From JACDAN01 sp963721345 (lineage in GTDB: Bacteria; Actinomycetota; Thermoleophilia; Gaiellales; Gaiellaceae): a DNA stretch of 64,000 nt. Made by a program: the position numbers and the translations under genes. Position 1 is the first letter of the stretch. Each line of letters opens with the position of its first letter. The stretch lies in the NCBI GenBank assembly GCA_963721345.1, contig CAVRIT010000001.1, positions 620,001 through 684,000 of the forward strand, written 5' to 3'. Of the stretch, positions 1 through 7,954 are shown piece by piece. The notes below the pieces were generated by a model. It had not been told where the DNA came from and made no database searches. It was given only the letters and a program-made list of their open reading frames with translations.

Positions 1-2
1 GG

Positions 3-386
3 GCGGTGAAGGAGCTGGTGGACGCCGGCATCAAGGTCGGCGTCGGCATGGCGCCGATCCTCCCGGGCATCTCCGACAAGCCGGAGCAGCTGCGGGAGGT
101 CGTGAAGGCTGCTCGGGAGGCCGGGGCGACCGGCGTCTGGACGAACCTCCTCTTCCTGCGGGCGGGAACGCGCGAGCACTTCCTCGAGCACCTGGCCGAG
201 GACTGGCCCGAGCTGGTCGGGCACTACCGAGAGCTCTACGCGGGCCGTGCGTACCTGCGGAACGGCGAGGCGAAGCCCTTGCGACAGCAAGTCGGGGCGC
301 TCGCACGCGAATACGGGGTCAGGGATCGCCGGCCAAACCCCCTCGACGGGACCCAGGGCGACGAGCAGCTGGGCCTAGCGGTCTAA
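3..386 (+). CDS. Radical SAM protein (Rv2578c/SplB-like), C-terminal part only
   Basis: The reading frame is open at the left edge, so only the last ~127 residues are present. What remains resembles the C-terminal half of the Rv2578c-type radical SAM proteins related to spore photoproduct lyase: a beta-strand plus 'APILPGISD', then 'GVWTNLLFLRAGTREHF' and a polar tail ending 'EQLGLAV'. The CX3CX2C cluster motif would lie upstream, outside the window, so catalytic competence cannot be judged. The next gene starts 36 nt downstream with its own -10 element, so this gene is probably a separate transcript. Family assignment is moderately secure; the substrate is unknown. Confidence 0.7.
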   Translation, partial: AVKELVDAGIKVGVGMAPILPGISDKPEQLREVVKAAREAGATGVWTNLLFLRAGTREHFLEHLAEDWPELVGHYRELYAGRAYLRNGEAKPLRQQVGALAREYGVRDRRPNPLDGTQGDEQLGLAV

Positions 387-407
387 CCGGGAATCCGCAT
401 CCGGCCC

Positions 408-413
408 TAGAAT
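408..413 (+). promoter_or_regulatory. -10 element TAGAAT for the response regulator gene
   Basis: TAGAAT fits the actinobacterial TANNNT hexamer and ends 9 nt before the GTG at 423. No TTGACA-like -35 and no Shine-Dalgarno sequence are visible, so the transcript is probably leaderless or nearly so. Confidence 0.5.
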
Positions 414-422
414 CCCTCTCCC

Positions 423-1067
423 GTGGCACAGGACCCCAGCGCCGACGGCGACGCCGAGATCACCTGCCTGATCGTTGACGACCACGAAGTCGTCCGCGAG
501 GGGCTCCGTCTGTCGCTGTCGCGTGCCCCGCACATCCGCGTGATCGGCGAGGCCTCTGACGGCGCGTCGGCCGTCTCGCTCGCCGAGCGGCGCAAGCCGA
601 ACGTCGTGATCATGGACGTGCGAATGCCGGGGATGGACGGCCTCGAGGCGACGAAGGTCCTGACGGCGAAGGTGCCCGAGAGCTCGGTGCTGATCTTCAC
701 CGCGTACAGCGAGCGCAGCCTCCTGAGCCGGGGGCTCGAGTCCGGCGCCAAGGGATACATCCTCAAGGAGGCGCCGCACCAGACCCTCGTGAAGGCGATC
801 GAGAAGATCGCCGCCGGCGACGGCTACGTCGACCCCGCGCTGATGCCGGCGTTCCTCCCCGGCGACAAGGACGACATGCTGACGGCGCGCGAGCGGGAGA
901 TCCTGCAGCTCCTCGCCGACGGGATGTCGAACGCCGACGTCGCGGCCCGGCTCTTCATCAGCCAGGAGACCGTGAAGAGCCATGTGCGGCACATTCTCAC
1001 GAAGCTCGAGGCTGACACGCGCACGCATGCGGTAGCGATTGCGCTTCGCGAAGCGATCATCGATTAG
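423..1067 (+). CDS. NarL/FixJ-family response regulator
   Basis: A 214-residue two-component regulator. The receiver domain (about residues 12-130) has the acidic pair D19-D20, phospho-acceptor D65 in 'VIMDVRMPG', T93 in 'LIFTAYSE' and K115 in 'GYILKE', so all key residues are present. A LuxR-type helix-turn-helix follows (about 150-212) with 'LTAREREILQLLADG' and 'SQETVKSHVRHIL'. The start is GTG 9 nt after a TAGAAT hexamer. The histidine kinase gene overlaps or directly follows the stop, so the two form a two-component pair. Phosphorylation is expected to promote dimerisation and DNA binding; the signal and regulon are not apparent. Confidence 0.92.
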   Translation: MAQDPSADGDAEITCLIVDDHEVVREGLRLSLSRAPHIRVIGEASDGASAVSLAERRKPNVVIMDVRMPGMDGLEATKVLTAKVPESSVLIFTAYSERSLLSRGLESGAKGYILKEAPHQTLVKAIEKIAAGDGYVDPALMPAFLPGDKDDMLTAREREILQLLADGMSNADVAARLFISQETVKSHVRHILTKLEADTRTHAVAIALREAIID

Positions 1068-1869
1068 CGCCTCGGTTTTGGTTGCCGCCGTCACTGCGGC
1101 CGCCCTGATCGCCCTGCTCGGGCTTGCGGTCGACTCCGCGATCTTGGCGATCGGCGCGCTTGCCGCCGCGATCGTCGTGGCGGCGCTACTCGCGATGTAC
1201 CTCCTGCGCGCACAGGAGCGCGAGGCCGAGCGAGCACGCGTGTCGGACCAGCTGATCACCGCTGAGCAGGACGAGCGCCGGCGTCTCGCGCTCTTCCTCC
1301 ACGACGTGCCGGTTCAAGCCATGTCCGGCATCGCGCTGATGCTCGACGGGGTCGTCGACGCGATCGAGCACGGCGCGGCGGAGGACGCGAAGCGGATCCT
1401 GAACCTGGCGCTCGAGCGTCAGCGCGAGACGATCCGCGAGCTTCGCGATCTCTCGTTCGCGCTCGAGCCGGTCGTCCTTCGCGACCAGGGCTTCGGCCCG
1501 GCGGTCCAGGCCCTGGCCGACCAGGTCGGAGCATCGCATCGGGTTCGCGTCGACCTCGACATCGCCGCCGGCTTGGCGCTGGCCGACCGCGCGCAGGTCG
1601 TCCTCTACCAGATCATCCGCGAGGCACTCGACGCAGCGATCCGGCGCGGCCCGCCGACGCGAATCGAGGTTCGAATCGCCCAGGCCTCCGGCGGCGGCGT
1701 CGAGACGGTCATCACGGACGACGGATCGGGCGAGCGGCGGCGGCGCACCTTCGAGGCGCTCGAAGAGCGAGCGCGCACGCTGCAGGGTCGCGTGGACGTG
1801 GACTCCGGGCCAGACGATTCGGGCACCGAAGTCCGCATCACGCTTCCGCCCTACACCGCTCAACGGTAG
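1039..1869 (+). CDS. Membrane sensor histidine kinase (HisKA_3 type), divergent ATP-binding domain
   Basis: A 276-residue kinase with two closely spaced N-terminal hydrophobic helices (about 13-31 and 34-56) and almost no extracytoplasmic loop, then a HisKA_3 dimerisation domain with H88 in 'LALFLHDVPVQ', the usual partner of NarL regulators. The HATPase part is eroded: the N-box reads 'REALDAAIRRG' with Asp198 where Asn is normal, and the G1 box reads 'DDGSG'. The start shown is TTG 1039, overlapping the regulator by 29 nt; TTG 1078 is an equally reasonable start just before the first helix. The minimal loop suggests intramembrane or cytoplasmic sensing. It probably phosphorylates the upstream regulator, but activity needs proof given the altered N-box. 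Confidence 0.82.
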   Translation: MRFAKRSSISASVLVAAVTAAALIALLGLAVDSAILAIGALAAAIVVAALLAMYLLRAQEREAERARVSDQLITAEQDERRRLALFLHDVPVQAMSGIALMLDGVVDAIEHGAAEDAKRILNLALERQRETIRELRDLSFALEPVVLRDQGFGPAVQALADQVGASHRVRVDLDIAAGLALADRAQVVLYQIIREALDAAIRRGPPTRIEVRIAQASGGGVETVITDDGSGERRRRTFEALEERARTLQGRVDVDSGPDDSGTEVRITLPPYTAQR

Positions 1870-1881
1870 GATCGCGCCGGC

Positions 1882-2061
1882 CTGAAGTACCTCCTCTTCA
1901 TCTGGAAGCCGACCGGCTACGAGTTGCGGGAGCGCGACGGCGAGGTTCCGTCGATCGGCTCCGTGCTCGACGAGGAAGAGGGACGGATGATGGTGACGCG
2001 CATCGGCCCGTCGCCGCTGCCGGGTGACGACCGTCGCTGCGCGTACCTCCAGGCCGCTTAA
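1882..2061 (+). CDS. Small conserved-looking protein, CTG start
   Basis: In frame after the kinase stop (TAG 1867-1869) a 59-codon frame runs to TAA at 2059-2061. It reads 'KYLLFIWKPTGYELRERD' followed by a short acidic stretch and 'GDDRRCAYLQAA'. No ATG, GTG or TTG lies near the front. CTG 1882 gives the sensible N-terminus 'MKYLLFIWKP', with an AGGA-like sequence about 10 nt upstream. Base composition is coding-like, and the location directly after a two-component pair suggests co-transcription. I recognise no domain. It shares its stop region with the convergent acyltransferase through the palindrome TTAA. Confidence 0.45.
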   Translation: MKYLLFIWKPTGYELRERDGEVPSIGSVLDEEEGRMMVTRIGPSPLPGDDRRCAYLQAA

Positions 2062-4078
2062 CTGAAAAGCGCCTGCCGGAACCCCGTCCGGAACACCGCG
2101 CCGAGCTTCAGCGCGTAGGTCTTCGTGATGTGGGCCCGGTCGAAGTAGGCGATCGTCCGGTCGACCACGAGCGGGCAGAGCAGCTGCTTTCGGCTACCAC
2201 GGGCACAGAACCAGCCCTCGGTGTCGACGAAGCCGATTCCGCGACGGCGGGCGTTCGACGCGATCGCTGCGTTGGCCTGCAGCGCCGCGGCCGGCGGTTG
2301 GCTCGTGCACGTCTTCATCGTGGCGTCCCGCTCGAGTAGGCAGTCCACGGGCTCTCGTGGCTGCCCCGGTGCGTCGCCGACGACGATCACGCGTGCCGAG
2401 AACTTGTGCATCGCAACGGTCAGCGCGTCGACGGGGCCGACTGCCCGCCGCGGTGCGAACGCCCTCGCCCAGCTGCCGATGATCAGCGAGACCTGCGGGC
2501 GGAGACGCGTCGCCTGCCGTTTGGCCCACCGGAACCAGGTGGCGCACTCGCCGCTCTTCTCGCTCCATCTGCGCGGAATGCATCGCGTCTTGACGAGGGG
2601 CACCACGACCCAGCCGTCGCGTTCCGCCAATCGCAGGATCGCCGGCATCCACATCTGCGCGTGCGAGTCGCCGAACAGGACGATCGTCTTCCCGCTCGAG
2701 CGGCTGCCGAGCCGGCAGAGCTTGCTCGACGTTTGCCCGTCTCGCGGGATGCAGCCGGCCGGGAACGCGTAGAAGTCCTCGCGGAGCTTCTCGACGGGCG
2801 GCGTCAAGGGCCAGGGGATCGGCGCGGCTCGCTCCGCCTGTCTCACCGCGGCGACCACGACGGGGAGCGGCTGCGGCTTCCTCGTCGGCGGCGCCGCTGA
2901 GCTCTGGATCGTGCGGACCGCTGCCGCAGCCGGCTCGAGGCGCGCGGCCGTCCTGTCGAGCGACGCCAGAACGACGAACGACACGATCACAACCGCCGCG
3001 CTCGACGCCGGCCACATGAGCGCGCCGGCGGGCGTCGGCCACTTCATCCGTCGCAGCGGGTTCTCGACGAGCGCGTAGCTGGCGACGGACAGCAGGAATG
3101 CCCCGGTGAGCAGCGCCAGCTTTACCGCGAGCGAGAGCTCGATGGCCTGCGTACTGGACGGCGATGATCAGCACCGGCCAGTGCCAGAGGTAGAACGCGT
3201 ACGACCTGTCTCCGACGAACCGCAAAGGGGCGACTGACAGGAAGCGGGCTGCCCCGCGCTGGTGTCCCGAAAGCCCGGCGACGATCACCAGTGCGGCGCC
3301 GAGCGCCGGTACGAGGGCGGCGGCGCCCGGAAACGCCGTGCTGCCCGAAAACAGCACCGCTGCGGAAAGGATTGCCGCTACGCCGAGCCAGCCGAGGACG
3401 GTCTGCCCAGCGGCTCACGATCCGCACCACCGTTGGAGCTGCGATCGCGAGCGCTGCGCCGAGGCCGAGCTCCCACGCTCGGGCGAAAGTCGAGAAGTAG
3501 GCGGCCTGCGGGGCCTCGGCGGTGTGGTAGATCGACCAGGCAAGCGAGAGGATCGCGCCGGCGAGCACGATGACGAGAAGGCGCCGACGGCCGAAAAGCG
3601 TGCCGGCGAGAGCCACCGCCACCACGGATGGCCAGACGAGGTAGAACTGCTCCTCCACCGAGAGCGTCCAGAAGTGCAGGACGGGCGACGGCGGCTGCCC
3701 TTGCTCGAAGTAGTCGCTTCCCTCTCGCGCGAAGTGGACGTTGGCTCCGAACAAGGACGCCCAGATCGTGTCCGTGACGGCTTCCCGCGCTCGGACGAAG
3801 TTGAGGAGCTGGTGTGCGGCCACGAGGGTCGCAACGAGCGTGAGCGTCGCGGCCGGAAGGATCCGGCGCGCGCGCCGAACGTAGAACTCCGAGAGTGAGA
3901 CGTACCCGCGCTTCGCGAACTCCGCGAGCAGCATCCCGGTGATGAGGAACCCCGAGAGGACGAAGAAGACATCGACGCCGACATAGCCGCCGCGGAGGAA
4001 CGGAACCCCCGCGTGACCCAGCGCGACGAGCAGCACTGCCACCGCCCGAAGCCCCTGGATATCGTCGCGATGCGGCAT
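2058..4078 (-). CDS. OafA-type acyltransferase with C-terminal SGNH domain, two frameshifts
   Basis: The coding signal continues through three frames. The start is ATG 4078 ('MPHRDDIQGLRAVAV'). The first part (4078 to about 3400) is an acyltransferase-3 membrane domain with 'LVALGHAGVPFLRGG', 'FFVLSGFLI' and 'LSVEEQFYLVWP'. After a frameshift near 3400 the domain continues with 'VLGWLGVAAIL' and 'SYAFYLWHWPVLIIA'. A second frameshift near 3150 leads to a linker and an SGNH esterase domain with 'LFGDSHAQMWMPAIL' and a final 'DRAHIT' (Asp-x-x-His). An intact protein would have about 670 residues, normal for enzymes that O-acetylate surface polysaccharides. A TACGTT hexamer lies about 15 nt upstream. 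Sequence flanking both breaks is well conserved, so sequencing error is likelier than a dead gene. Confidence 0.8.
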
Positions 4079-4169
4079 GGACCCAACAGCCCGAACGTAC
4101 GATTCGCCCGTTTGGCGACGATCAGCGGGCCGTAAGGATTCGCACCGGCGATGTAACGAAAGTGGGTGG
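4079..4169. other. Short intergenic region
   Basis: About 90 bases between the acyltransferase start and the oxidoreductase stop. It holds a minus-strand TACGTT hexamer (about 4098-4103) that could be the acyltransferase -10. I see no RNA gene or terminator. Confidence 0.3.
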
Positions 4170-5170
4170 CTAGGTGGCCGACTCGGCGGCCACGAGTCCG
4201 AGCACGAGGGCCGTCGCGAGACCGCTCGACCAGCCGCCGGTCGAGATGCCGCCCGCATCCGCGCCCGCGACGTAGAGGCCGTCCGCGGCGCGCGCTTGGG
4301 TGTCCACGGCGATCCCGCCGAGCGTCTGCGTCACGGCCGCGCGAACCAGGACGGCGATCTCGCCGTCGGTCTCCTTCATCGGCGCTCCGGCCTCGTCGGG
4401 CCGCCTCGATCATCTCCCCCACGCTTCGCTCTCGGACCTTTGTGTCGAGGGCGGATCGGTCGACCGTGAACCAGGCGCGGCCGCCCGGCCAGCGTGCGAT
4501 CTCCTGCGCGAGGTTCGTCTCTGACCAGTCAGGCTCGTCGTCGAACCGCTGAGCCCCGTCCTCGGACGTGACCTGCGCGTGGCGGCCGTAGAGCTGGCTC
4601 AGGCGGACGAAGTCGTTCTCCGCGAGCTCGTCGACGGCCGGCATCGCCCGCCCGTAGAACTCGTCGAGGTCGCCGGCGGTTCGAGCACCTCGCCCAAGCG
4701 CGAGGTCGAGCCCGTCGCCCTCGCTCCACGGATTCGCCCGGAGGAGGAGTCCTCGGTCCCGTGCAAGCCTCACCGGAAAGCCGCCCGTCGCGAGGATCGT
4801 CGGATCGTCGGTCGTCTCCCCGAGCCGCACGTCGCGCGCGAGCGCGTCGACGAGCTGCCGAGGGTCGAACCGCGCGCCCACGGTCAGCGGGTTTCCCGTC
4901 TCCCGGGTGAGCAGCTCGACGCCCTGCGTCTCGAGCCAGTCGAGCGCGTCGTCGAACCGGTCGAGGATCAGGCGCTGAAGCTCGGGATTGCCGCCCGGGC
5001 ATTGCTCGCGGAAGATCTCGTACGAGCGGTAGCGCCAGACAAAGCCGCTGGACAGGAGCATCGAGCCTCCGGCGCGGCTGCCCTTCTCGTAGACGACAAG
5101 GCTGCGCGCCGAGCTCGCGGGCGCGGGTCGCCGAGACGAGCCCGGCCATGCCGGCCCCTGCGATGTTCAG
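4170..5170 (-). CDS. FAD-dependent oxidoreductase (FAD_binding_2 type), two frameshifts
   Basis: The N-terminal Rossmann motif 'IAGAGMAGLVSA' (about 5164-5130) is followed, after a frameshift near 5100, by 'LVVYEKGSRAGGSM' and then 'LLSSGFVWRYRSYE'. The middle has 'ILATGGFPVRLARD'. A second frameshift near 4400 leads to the C-terminal cap 'GLYVAGADAGGIST', a typical flavin-contacting segment. The corrected length is about 333 residues, short for the family, which suggests a reduced substrate-capping domain. The best start is CTG 5170-5168, which overlaps the upstream VOC gene's TGA as CTGA and places Met-Asn directly before the Rossmann strand; ATG 5149 would cut the FAD motif. It lies downstream of a VOC protein in the same direction. 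The substrate is unknown. Confidence 0.72.
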
Positions 5171-5865
5171 GTCAGCGCGAAGGTCGGCTTGTGCTCGACG
5201 TACTCGAGCCGCACGCGCTCGGGGAGCCAGACGAAGACCGCGAGTGTGTTCGGGGCGTCGACGAAGTCCTGGATCTCGATGTTCAGCTCCTCCGCGGCGG
5301 CACGGTGCTCCTCCGCCGAGTCGACGAGCAGGGCGAGGTGGTGGAGCAGCGGCTCCTCGGGATCGCCCGGATCGCCGTCGTGGAACTCGACGAACGCGCC
5401 TGCCACCTCGACGCGCGGCGCGCCGGAAGAGCCGGGATCCGCGGCCTTGAAGCCGTAGTCGCGATACCGGGCCGCGGTCGACTCGGGATCCGCGGACAAG
5501 AGCGCCACGTGATCGAGGTCGTAGTCGCTGTCGGTCTCCGCTTCGACGAGGCCGAGACGCACGCCCTGTCCGGCGTCGAAGAGCGCCGTGCCGTTCTCGC
5601 GTTCCACGGTGACGTCGCCGGGCAGCTGAGTCAGCGCAGCGTCCAGATCGTTCACGCGCAGCGCGACGTGCTTCAGGGCGCCGCGCTCGCGCGGGCCGTC
5701 CGCCTCGAACAGCGTCAGCTTCCCCCGGCGCGCGTCGGCGCCGACGAGCGTGAACTTCTCGTTCCGATCGATCACGTGCATGCCGAGATGGGCCGTGGCG
5801 AAGTCGGCCATGGCCTCGCGATCCTCCAGCCAGTACGCGACGTGGTCGAGCGTGTTGGGTCGCAC
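5167..5865 (-). CDS. Two-domain VOC (glyoxalase/extradiol dioxygenase-fold) protein
   Basis: A 232-residue protein made of two vicinal-oxygen-chelate domains. The first (about 1-110) begins 'TLDHVAYWLEDREAM' and the second (about 118-232) begins 'DLDHVALLSADPES', a layout like catechol 2,3-dioxygenases. Possible metal ligands are the two LDHVA histidines, a later His in 'LLHHLALL' and Glu in 'RLEYVEH'. The start is GTG 5865, 8 nt after a TATCCT hexamer. The downstream FAD oxidoreductase is coupled by a 4-nt overlap, so the pair may act on the same small molecule. The fold is clear; the reaction is not. Confidence 0.8.
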   Translation of the reverse strand: MRPNTLDHVAYWLEDREAMADFATAHLGMHVIDRNEKFTLVGADARRGKLTLFEADGPRERGALKHVALRVNDLDAALTQLPGDVTVERENGTALFDAGQGVRLGLVEAETDSDYDLDHVALLSADPESTAARYRDYGFKAADPGSSGAPRVEVAGAFVEFHDGDPGDPEEPLLHHLALLVDSAEEHRAAAEELNIEIQDFVDAPNTLAVFVWLPERVRLEYVEHKPTFALT

Positions 5866-5873
5866 GGCCGCCG

Positions 5874-5879
5874 AGGATA
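5874..5879 (-). promoter_or_regulatory. -10 element TATCCT for the VOC gene
   Basis: TATCCT on the minus strand ends 8 nt before GTG 5865. No Shine-Dalgarno sequence lies between, consistent with a leaderless mRNA. Confidence 0.5.
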
Positions 5880-5906
5880 CCGACGGCCGTGCGTCCGACA
5901 GAGCGG

Positions 5907-6242
5907 TTACTTGCGCCGGTCGACGGCGCGCTGGAGCTGCTGCTTGTTCATCTTCGAGCGGCCGGCGATGTTCATCCGCTTGGCCTCGTTGTACAGCTGC
6001 TCCTTCGTGCGGCCCTTCGGCCGGTTCGTCCCGGAGCGCAGACCGCCGCGGCGGCCCGACGAGATGTCGCGTCTCGAGGTGCGGGACGAGGTGCGCGCCT
6101 CGCCCGACCGCGCCCGTTCCTTGTTGACGGTGCGCGCGGCGATCTCCTTCGCCTTCTTCGTCGAGGTGCCGCGCTTCTTGGCGCTGTCCTTGATGTGCTC
6201 GTACTGCCGTTCGCGCTTGTTACTCCACGCCTTCTGAGGCAT
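5907..6242 (-). CDS. Small basic protein with Rho-N/SAP-like C-terminus
   Basis: A 111-residue, very basic protein starting 'MPQKAWSNKRERQYEHI'. The middle is rich in Arg/Ser/Thr and looks disordered. The last ~35 residues ('GRTKEQLYNEAKRMNI...') look like a helix-extended-helix motif of the Rho N-terminal/SAP type, which binds nucleic acid. Similar actinobacterial proteins are often labelled plasmid stabilisation protein without direct evidence. The start is ATG 6242, preceded at good spacing by the strong Shine-Dalgarno AAGGAGGG, in contrast to most neighbours. It is probably a nucleoid or RNA-associated protein, by inference only. Confidence 0.72.
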   Translation of the reverse strand: MPQKAWSNKRERQYEHIKDSAKKRGTSTKKAKEIAARTVNKERARSGEARTSSRTSRRDISSGRRGGLRSGTNRPKGRTKEQLYNEAKRMNIAGRSKMNKQQLQRAVDRRK

Positions 6243-6289
6243 AGGAACCCTCCTTGTCGGTTCGGAGGGGATACCCGGTCGGCGCGAAG

Positions 6290-6595
6290 TTATTCCAGCG
6301 GCGGATTCTGGACGTTGTGCTCGGTCGCGTACGCGTCGACGAGAGGATTCACGGCCTCGGCCCCTTCCCCGTACGCGTAGTTGATCTTGATGAACGGCTC
6401 CCACTTATCGGGGAGCGCGTCTTCAGGGAAGATCGCCTCGACCGGGCACTCCGGTTCGCATGCCCCGCAGTCGATGCATTCCTCGGGATCGATGATCAAG
6501 ATCCGCTCGAACTCGTGGATGCAGTCGACCGGGCAGACGTCGACGCACGAGCGGTCTTTGATGTCGATGCAGGGCTCGGCGATGATGTACGTCAC
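6290..6595 (-). CDS. fdxA: 7Fe ferredoxin (FdxA-like)
   Basis: A 101-residue ferredoxin carrying one 3Fe-4S and one 4Fe-4S cluster. The N-terminus reads 'MTYIIAEPCIDIKDRSC', then 'CPVDCIHE', 'CIDCGACEPECPVEAIF' and 'LPDKW', closely matching mycobacterial FdxA. All cluster cysteines are present. It is a soluble cytoplasmic electron carrier. The start is GTG 6595, 8 nt after a TAGGGT hexamer. The ferredoxin and pseudo-receiver genes lie 15 nt apart on the same strand, and the TAGGGT lies in that gap, so the ferredoxin may have its own promoter. Confidence 0.93.
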   Translation of the reverse strand: MTYIIAEPCIDIKDRSCVDVCPVDCIHEFERILIIDPEECIDCGACEPECPVEAIFPEDALPDKWEPFIKINYAYGEGAEAVNPLVDAYATEHNVQNPPLE

Positions 6596-6603
6596 TGGGT
6601 CGG

Positions 6604-6609
6604 ACCCTA
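6604..6609 (-). promoter_or_regulatory. -10 element TAGGGT for the ferredoxin gene
   Basis: TAGGGT on the minus strand ends 8 nt before GTG 6595. It matches TANNNT but departs from TATAAT in its centre, so it is a weaker case than the other hexamers listed. Confidence 0.35.
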
Positions 6610-6610
6610 C

Positions 6611-6916
6611 CTAGGCGATCAGCTGCTCGACCAGCTGAGGGGCTCGCTCCACGAGCGCAGATTTGGCGACTACCTGGTCGAAACCGGCCTCGTGCGCGCG
6701 GCGCAAGCCGGAGGTGTCCGCGTGGTTCGAGAAGCCGAGAATCGGGACGTCGGGATACGCGTCCGCCACCTCGTCCGGATCGATCCTCGCGATGTCCGCG
6801 ATCACGAGGTCGGGCGGGTCGACGCCGTCGGTCGTCGTGAACCGATGGCCCGCCAGGGACGCCTCGAGCTTGCCGCGGAAGTAGAGGTCGACCCCAGCCA
6901 GCAGGATCGTCGCCAT
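6611..6916 (-). CDS. Stand-alone pseudo-receiver domain protein
   Basis: A 101-residue protein with the alternating strand/helix pattern of a response-regulator receiver and nothing else. The 'DLVIADIARIDP' segment keeps an Asp at the phospho-acceptor position, 'ILGFSNH' supplies the Ser/Thr position and 'VVAKSAL' the Lys. The acidic pair that binds Mg2+ is missing: the first strand reads 'ILLAGVDLYF'. The first loops are also shorter than normal. It may bind a partner without phosphorylation. The start is ATG 6916, back to back with the DUF309 gene; a minus-strand TACCCT lies 10 nt upstream. Confidence 0.65.
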   Translation of the reverse strand: MATILLAGVDLYFRGKLEASLAGHRFTTTDGVDPPDLVIADIARIDPDEVADAYPDVPILGFSNHADTSGLRRAHEAGFDQVVAKSALVERAPQLVEQLIA

Positions 6917-6943
6917 CTCGCGCTCGAGGGTAACACTCCCGCT

Positions 6944-7267
6944 GTGGACGATGGGTTACGGCTTGGCCTCGACCAGATCACGCGAGGTGAGTACTTCGAG
7001 GCACACGAGACGCTCGAGGACGTCTGGCGCGCGGCCGAGCCGGCCGAGAAGGACTTCTTCCAGGGGCTCGTCCATGTGGCCGTCGCGTGGTACCAGGCAG
7101 GTCGCGGCAACCGGGTCGGCTGCGAGCGGCAGCTCGAGAAGGCGGCCCGCAGGCTCGGCCCGTTCGCACCCGAACACCGTGGCGTGGACGTGGCTTCGTA
7201 TCTGCGGTCAGTCGAGCAGGCGCAGCGGACCGTCGCGGAGGGGTCGCTCGAGCTAGAAGGTCCCTAG
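6944..7267 (+). CDS. DUF309 family protein
   Basis: A 107-residue alpha-helical protein with both family hallmarks: 'YFEAHETLEDVWR' (about residues 16-28) and 'FFQGLVHVAVAWYQAGRGN' (about 37-55). The conserved His and Trp residues suggest a buried binding site, but the biochemical role is unknown. The start is GTG 6944, about 28 nt from the divergent pseudo-receiver start; the gap contains TAACACT at 6931-6937. Its 3' end overlaps the convergent ccdA-like gene by 15 nt. Confidence 0.85.
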   Translation: MDDGLRLGLDQITRGEYFEAHETLEDVWRAAEPAEKDFFQGLVHVAVAWYQAGRGNRVGCERQLEKAARRLGPFAPEHRGVDVASYLRSVEQAQRTVAEGSLELEGP

Positions 7268-7951
7268 GCCGACCCACTCGAGCGCGCGGTTCAGCCCGAC
7301 GCGGAGCCACGCGTCGCGGTGGAAGAAGAGCGAGAGGCCGAGGACGACGAGCGCCGCGCCGCTCGCCATGCGGATCCAGCGGTAGTGGTCGCGGAGCCAC
7401 CTGAAAGCGCCCATCGCGCGGACGAAGGCGATCGAGGCAAGCACGAACGCCGCACCGAGGCCCGCGGAGTAGGCGGCGAGGAGCACCGATCCCTTCAGCG
7501 CCGTCTCGGCGTTGCCGGCGAGCACGAGCACCGAGGCCAGGACGGTCCCGATGCACGGGGCGGCGCAGACCGCGAACGCGGCGCCCAGGAGCGCGCCGGA
7601 CCCTCTGCCTCGGGCCCGGCCGAGCAGCTCCGGCGCGACGAGTCGCTCGGGCCACGGGAGGACGCCGAGGAACGCGAGCCCGAGCACCACGAGCACGAAG
7701 CCGGCCAGCTCTGCGCGGCGGTTGAGGTCGAGCAGCCCGCCGATCGCCGCGGCGCTGGCCCCGAGCAACACGAAGACCGCCGTGAAGCCGAGGACGAAGG
7801 GGATGCTCGCGAGCGCGACGCGCCGCCCGACGCCCTTCTCCCCCAGCCGGCCGGCCTCGACCGCCGAGACCGCGGACAGGTAGCCCGGGACGAGCGGCAA
7901 CACACACGGCGTGATGATCGAGAGCAGCCCGGCGACGAACGCGACCGGGAT
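7253..7951 (-). CDS. ccdA: CcdA-type thiol-disulfide transmembrane transporter
   Basis: A six-helix membrane protein that carries reducing equivalents across the membrane for cytochrome c maturation. The N-terminal helix ends in 'IITPCVLPLVPGYLSA' with a CcdA active-site Cys, and the second redox Cys lies in 'AVCAAPCIGTVLAS' (helix 4). Total length is about 232 residues, normal for CcdA. The start is unclear. The essential first helix is in frame directly after the upstream ccmH stop (TGA at 7957-7955), but no ATG, GTG or TTG precedes it, and GTG 7903 would delete the first Cys. A single missing base would instead join the ATG of 'ATGGCTGAC' at the ccmH end to this frame. It lies downstream of ccmH and the tlpA-like gene in one operon. 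Confidence 0.88.
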   Translation of the reverse strand: MPVAFVAGLLSIITPCVLPLVPGYLSAVSAVEAGRLGEKGVGRRVALASIPFVLGFTAVFVLLGASAAAIGGLLDLNRRAELAGFVLVVLGLAFLGVLPWPERLVAPELLGRARGRGSGALLGAAFAVCAAPCIGTVLASVLVLAGNAETALKGSVLLAAYSAGLGAAFVLASIAFVRAMGAFRWLRDHYRWIRMASGAALVVLGLSLFFHRDAWLRVGLNRALEWVGLGTF

Positions 7952-7954
7952 ATG

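Noticed and set aside
4579..6237. A 552-codon plus-strand frame
   Set aside because: It runs antisense to the FAD oxidoreductase, VOC and basic protein genes and has no recognisable domain.
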